From: Pseudochelatococcus contaminans
GTDB taxonomy: Bacteria; Pseudomonadota; Alphaproteobacteria; Rhizobiales; Beijerinckiaceae
Length of the DNA: 64,000 nt
Direction of reading: 5' to 3'
Assembly: GCF_014195635.1 (NCBI RefSeq)
Contig: NZ_JACICC010000001.1
Location: forward strand, 682,001 to 746,000
The notes below the pieces were generated by a model. The model did no database searches and had not been told where the DNA came from. It worked only from the letters and a program-made list of their open reading frames with translations. Position numbers and translations under genes: made by a program. This document shows, piece after piece, positions 62,259 to 64,000 of this stretch. Numbering within the stretch: the stretch's first letter is position 1; each line of letters begins with the position of its first letter.

Positions 62259-63281
62259 ATGTCGGACCCCTTCCTGAAATCGCCGCTGCTTTCGCGTCGC
62301 GCCATGCTCGGTGCATCGGCGCTGGCCGTTGGCGCTTCCTTTGCGGGCGGCCTGTTGTCCGTGCCGTCCTTTGCCCAGTCATCGGACCCCATCAAGGTGG
62401 GGTGGACGGGCACCGGCATCTGTCTGATTTCGATCCCGGTCGCGCGGGACAAGGGCTTTTTCGAGAAACACGGCGCCAACGTCGAGTTCGTGAACTTCGG
62501 CTCCAACTTCGCCGCGGGCGTCGAGGCCGTGTCGTCGGGCAAGATCGATGTCTACGTCAACTTCATCCTGCAATACATCAAGCCGCTGGAGCAGGGCGTG
62601 AACGTGCAGTTCACGGGTGCGGTGCACGGCGGGTGCATTCGTCTGCTCGCGCGCTCGGGTTCGGAGGAAGTCGACTACGCCTCGTTGAAGGGCAAGGCAA
62701 TCGGCGTGCGTTCAATCGACAGCCCCGGCAAGCAGTTCCTGTCGGTTCAGCTTTACAAGGCCGGTATCGACCCGCAGACCGAGGTTGAGTGGAAGGTCTA
62801 TCCCACGGATCTTCTTGGTGAGGCGATCAACAAGGGCGAGGTTCACGCCTCGATTGACGCGGACCCTGCGATCTACCTCATTCTCAAGAACAGCAAAGGC
62901 GGCCTGACCGAGATTGGCGGTCTTCACAGCGGCGAATATGCCGATCTGGCATGCTGCGCCATCGGCATCCGCAAGGAGTTCATCGAGGCCCGCCGGCAGG
63001 ATGCCGCAGCCGTCACGCGCGCGCTGCTGGATGCGGCGCAGTGGACGCATGAAAACCCGGATGAGGCGGCTGAACTCTTCACCAACTACTCGCCTGTCGA
63101 TCGTCAGACACTGGCGGAAATCATTCGCTCGCATACCCACCATGCCAATTTGCCGGTCGACGACAAATTCCGTGGCCAGCTTGAAACCTACACGGAAGAG
63201 CTGAAGACGGTGGGCATCGTGCGCCGGCGGACCGATCCGCAGGCTTTTGCCCGTCGCATCACCGCAGACGTGCTGAGCTAA
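62259..63281 (+). CDS. Sulfonate/nitrate-type ABC transporter, substrate-binding protein
   Basis: Binding protein of 340 residues with a Tat-like signal (LLSRRAMLGASALAVGASFAGGLLSVPSFA|QSS). The mature part reads DPIKVGWTGTGICLISIPVARDKGFFEKHGANVEFVNFGSNFAAGVEAVSSGKIDVYVNFILQYIKPLEQGVNVQFTGAVHGGCIRLL, an NMT1/SsuA-type fold. ATG 62259 follows AGGAG at good spacing; the open frame before it is not protein-like. It sits between two permease genes. The presumed ATPase is beyond the window. Confidence 0.88.
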   Translation: MSDPFLKSPLLSRRAMLGASALAVGASFAGGLLSVPSFAQSSDPIKVGWTGTGICLISIPVARDKGFFEKHGANVEFVNFGSNFAAGVEAVSSGKIDVYVNFILQYIKPLEQGVNVQFTGAVHGGCIRLLARSGSEEVDYASLKGKAIGVRSIDSPGKQFLSVQLYKAGIDPQTEVEWKVYPTDLLGEAINKGEVHASIDADPAIYLILKNSKGGLTEIGGLHSGEYADLACCAIGIRKEFIEARRQDAAAVTRALLDAAQWTHENPDEAAELFTNYSPVDRQTLAEIIRSHTHHANLPVDDKFRGQLETYTEELKTVGIVRRRTDPQAFARRITADVLS

Positions 63282-63371
63282 GCCCCGCGCCTGAATAGCG
63301 CAGATAAGCGGCGCCGGTGTTCGGCCGGGGCCGCTTTCCCGATCCCTCCTGCCGGTGTGGCATGGCAGCAT

Positions 63372-64000
63372 ATGGGTGAAACAGTGAGCGATCAGACGGT
63401 ATTTTCCGGGGCGCATGCAGCCGTCGGCGGCGGTGCTCCGGCCACGCCCGAGCAAGGCATCTCGACGCGCGGCCGTGACATTGCACTGCGCCCGCCGCGC
63501 AGTCTGCTGGTTGCGGCAGGCGCCTGGGTGCTGGCCGGAGCGGTGACGCTGCTGTGGCCTAACATCCAGCAGTTTGCACGCACGTCCGATCTGGCCGTGG
63601 CGCAATGGATTATCGCGTCGTTGTTTGTCGTTGCTTATGGAGTTTATCCACGTCTTGGCAAGGTCGGGCGGTGGTTCGGTGTCAATGCGCCTCGGCTGGC
63701 GGGGCTCGCCGCAGTCCTGTCGGTATGGCAGATTGCTTCCGCCAAGATCGGCCTGTGGCCACAGCCGTATATTCCACCGCCGCAAGGGGTGCTGGATGCC
63801 TATATCACCGATTACAAGCGGCTGCTGGACAGCATCGGCTCATCGCTGCTGCTTCTGGTTACGGGCGTGGTGATCGGCGGGCTTGCAGGGTTCGTCACCG
63901 GCCTTGCCACCGGCTGGACCAGCCGGGTGGGATACTGGACCAATCCCGTTCTGCGGCTGATCGGGCCTATTCCTGCCACGGCATTGATTCCGATTGCGCT
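63372..64000 (+). CDS. Sulfonate/nitrate-type ABC transporter permease B, cut by window end
   Basis: Read by hand from ATG 63372: MGETVSDQTVFSGAHAAVGG opens a soluble tail. Membrane spans follow (SLLVAAGAWVLAGAVTLLW, AQWIIASLFVVAYGVYP, LAGLAAVLSVWQIASAKIGL), then WPQPYIPPPQGVLDAYITDYKRLLDSIGSSLLLLVTGVVIGGLAGFVTGL. The frame is open to the last base (about 209 codons). It shares the layout and the W-Q-(L/I)-A-S-A-K-x-G-x2-PQP signature with permease A, so the two are paralogues and likely form a heterodimer. The EAA loop is past the edge. Confidence 0.85.
   Translation, partial: MGETVSDQTVFSGAHAAVGGGAPATPEQGISTRGRDIALRPPRSLLVAAGAWVLAGAVTLLWPNIQQFARTSDLAVAQWIIASLFVVAYGVYPRLGKVGRWFGVNAPRLAGLAAVLSVWQIASAKIGLWPQPYIPPPQGVLDAYITDYKRLLDSIGSSLLLLVTGVVIGGLAGFVTGLATGWTSRVGYWTNPVLRLIGPIPATALIPIA

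Overview
The window reads as a GC-rich chromosome segment from an alphaproteobacterium, most likely Hyphomicrobiales (Rhizobiales). The evidence is a circularly permuted two-piece tmRNA (peptide tag ANDNYAPVAVAA), an alphaproteobacterial-type SspB, the fumC/DUF4169/ribbon-helix-helix trio, the thyA-folA-hflK-hflC-degP-serB-miaA order, FixL-FixJ-FixK, and an XRE/DUF2083-type propionate regulator. I cannot name the genus.

Layout. 1-1.2 kb: an AT-rich foreign-looking segment with a truncated unknown gene that carries a ten-G tract; 1.2-2.1 kb is GC-rich with no convincing gene. 2.1-6.2 kb: ilvA, then alr-dadA (isoleucine synthesis, alanine racemisation and D-alanine oxidation). 6.2-9.6 kb, minus strand: RHH and DUF4169 small proteins, fumC, sspB and ssrA (tmRNA); SspB and tmRNA are partners in destroying products of stalled ribosomes. 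9.9-17.4 kb: thyA, folA, hflKC, degP, serB, miaA, trxA. 17.6-23.2 kb: the 2-methylcitrate (propionate) pathway prpD-prpC-prpB with divergent prpR and two operator-like sites. 24.5-27.3 kb: tauABC. 27.3-34.3 kb: tolC, a TetR repressor and an RND pump (acrAB type) linked by a shared 25-bp operator-like element. 34.4-35.6 kb: a secreted choloylglycine/penicillin V acylase-type hydrolase.

35.9-43.3 kb: an iron-siderophore locus, fepB-fepD-fepG divergent from fepC, plus a TonB receptor and a YncE-like propeller. 44.2-49 kb: a CBS-BON protein, a lone receiver protein, fixJ, fixL and fixK (oxygen sensing). 49-51 kb: M48 protease, lemA and an unknown. 51.4-55.2 kb: an SDR, a tandem-ABM protein and an SUMF-like protein (both exported by Tat-like signals), and a divergent LysR with a long palindromic operator candidate. 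55.6-58 kb: a polar amino-acid (cystine-type) ABC transporter. 58.2-64 kb: a probable organosulfur assimilation locus: SfnB/DszC-type flavin monooxygenase, LLM monooxygenase, and a sulfonate-type ABC transporter with two paralogous permeases, the second cut by the window end.

Most of the window is conventional metabolism and transport. The least explained parts are the AT-rich left edge, the SUMF/ABM/LysR cluster, and the pairing of two permeases in the organosulfur transporter. No CRISPR array, insertion sequence, rRNA or tRNA gene was recognised.
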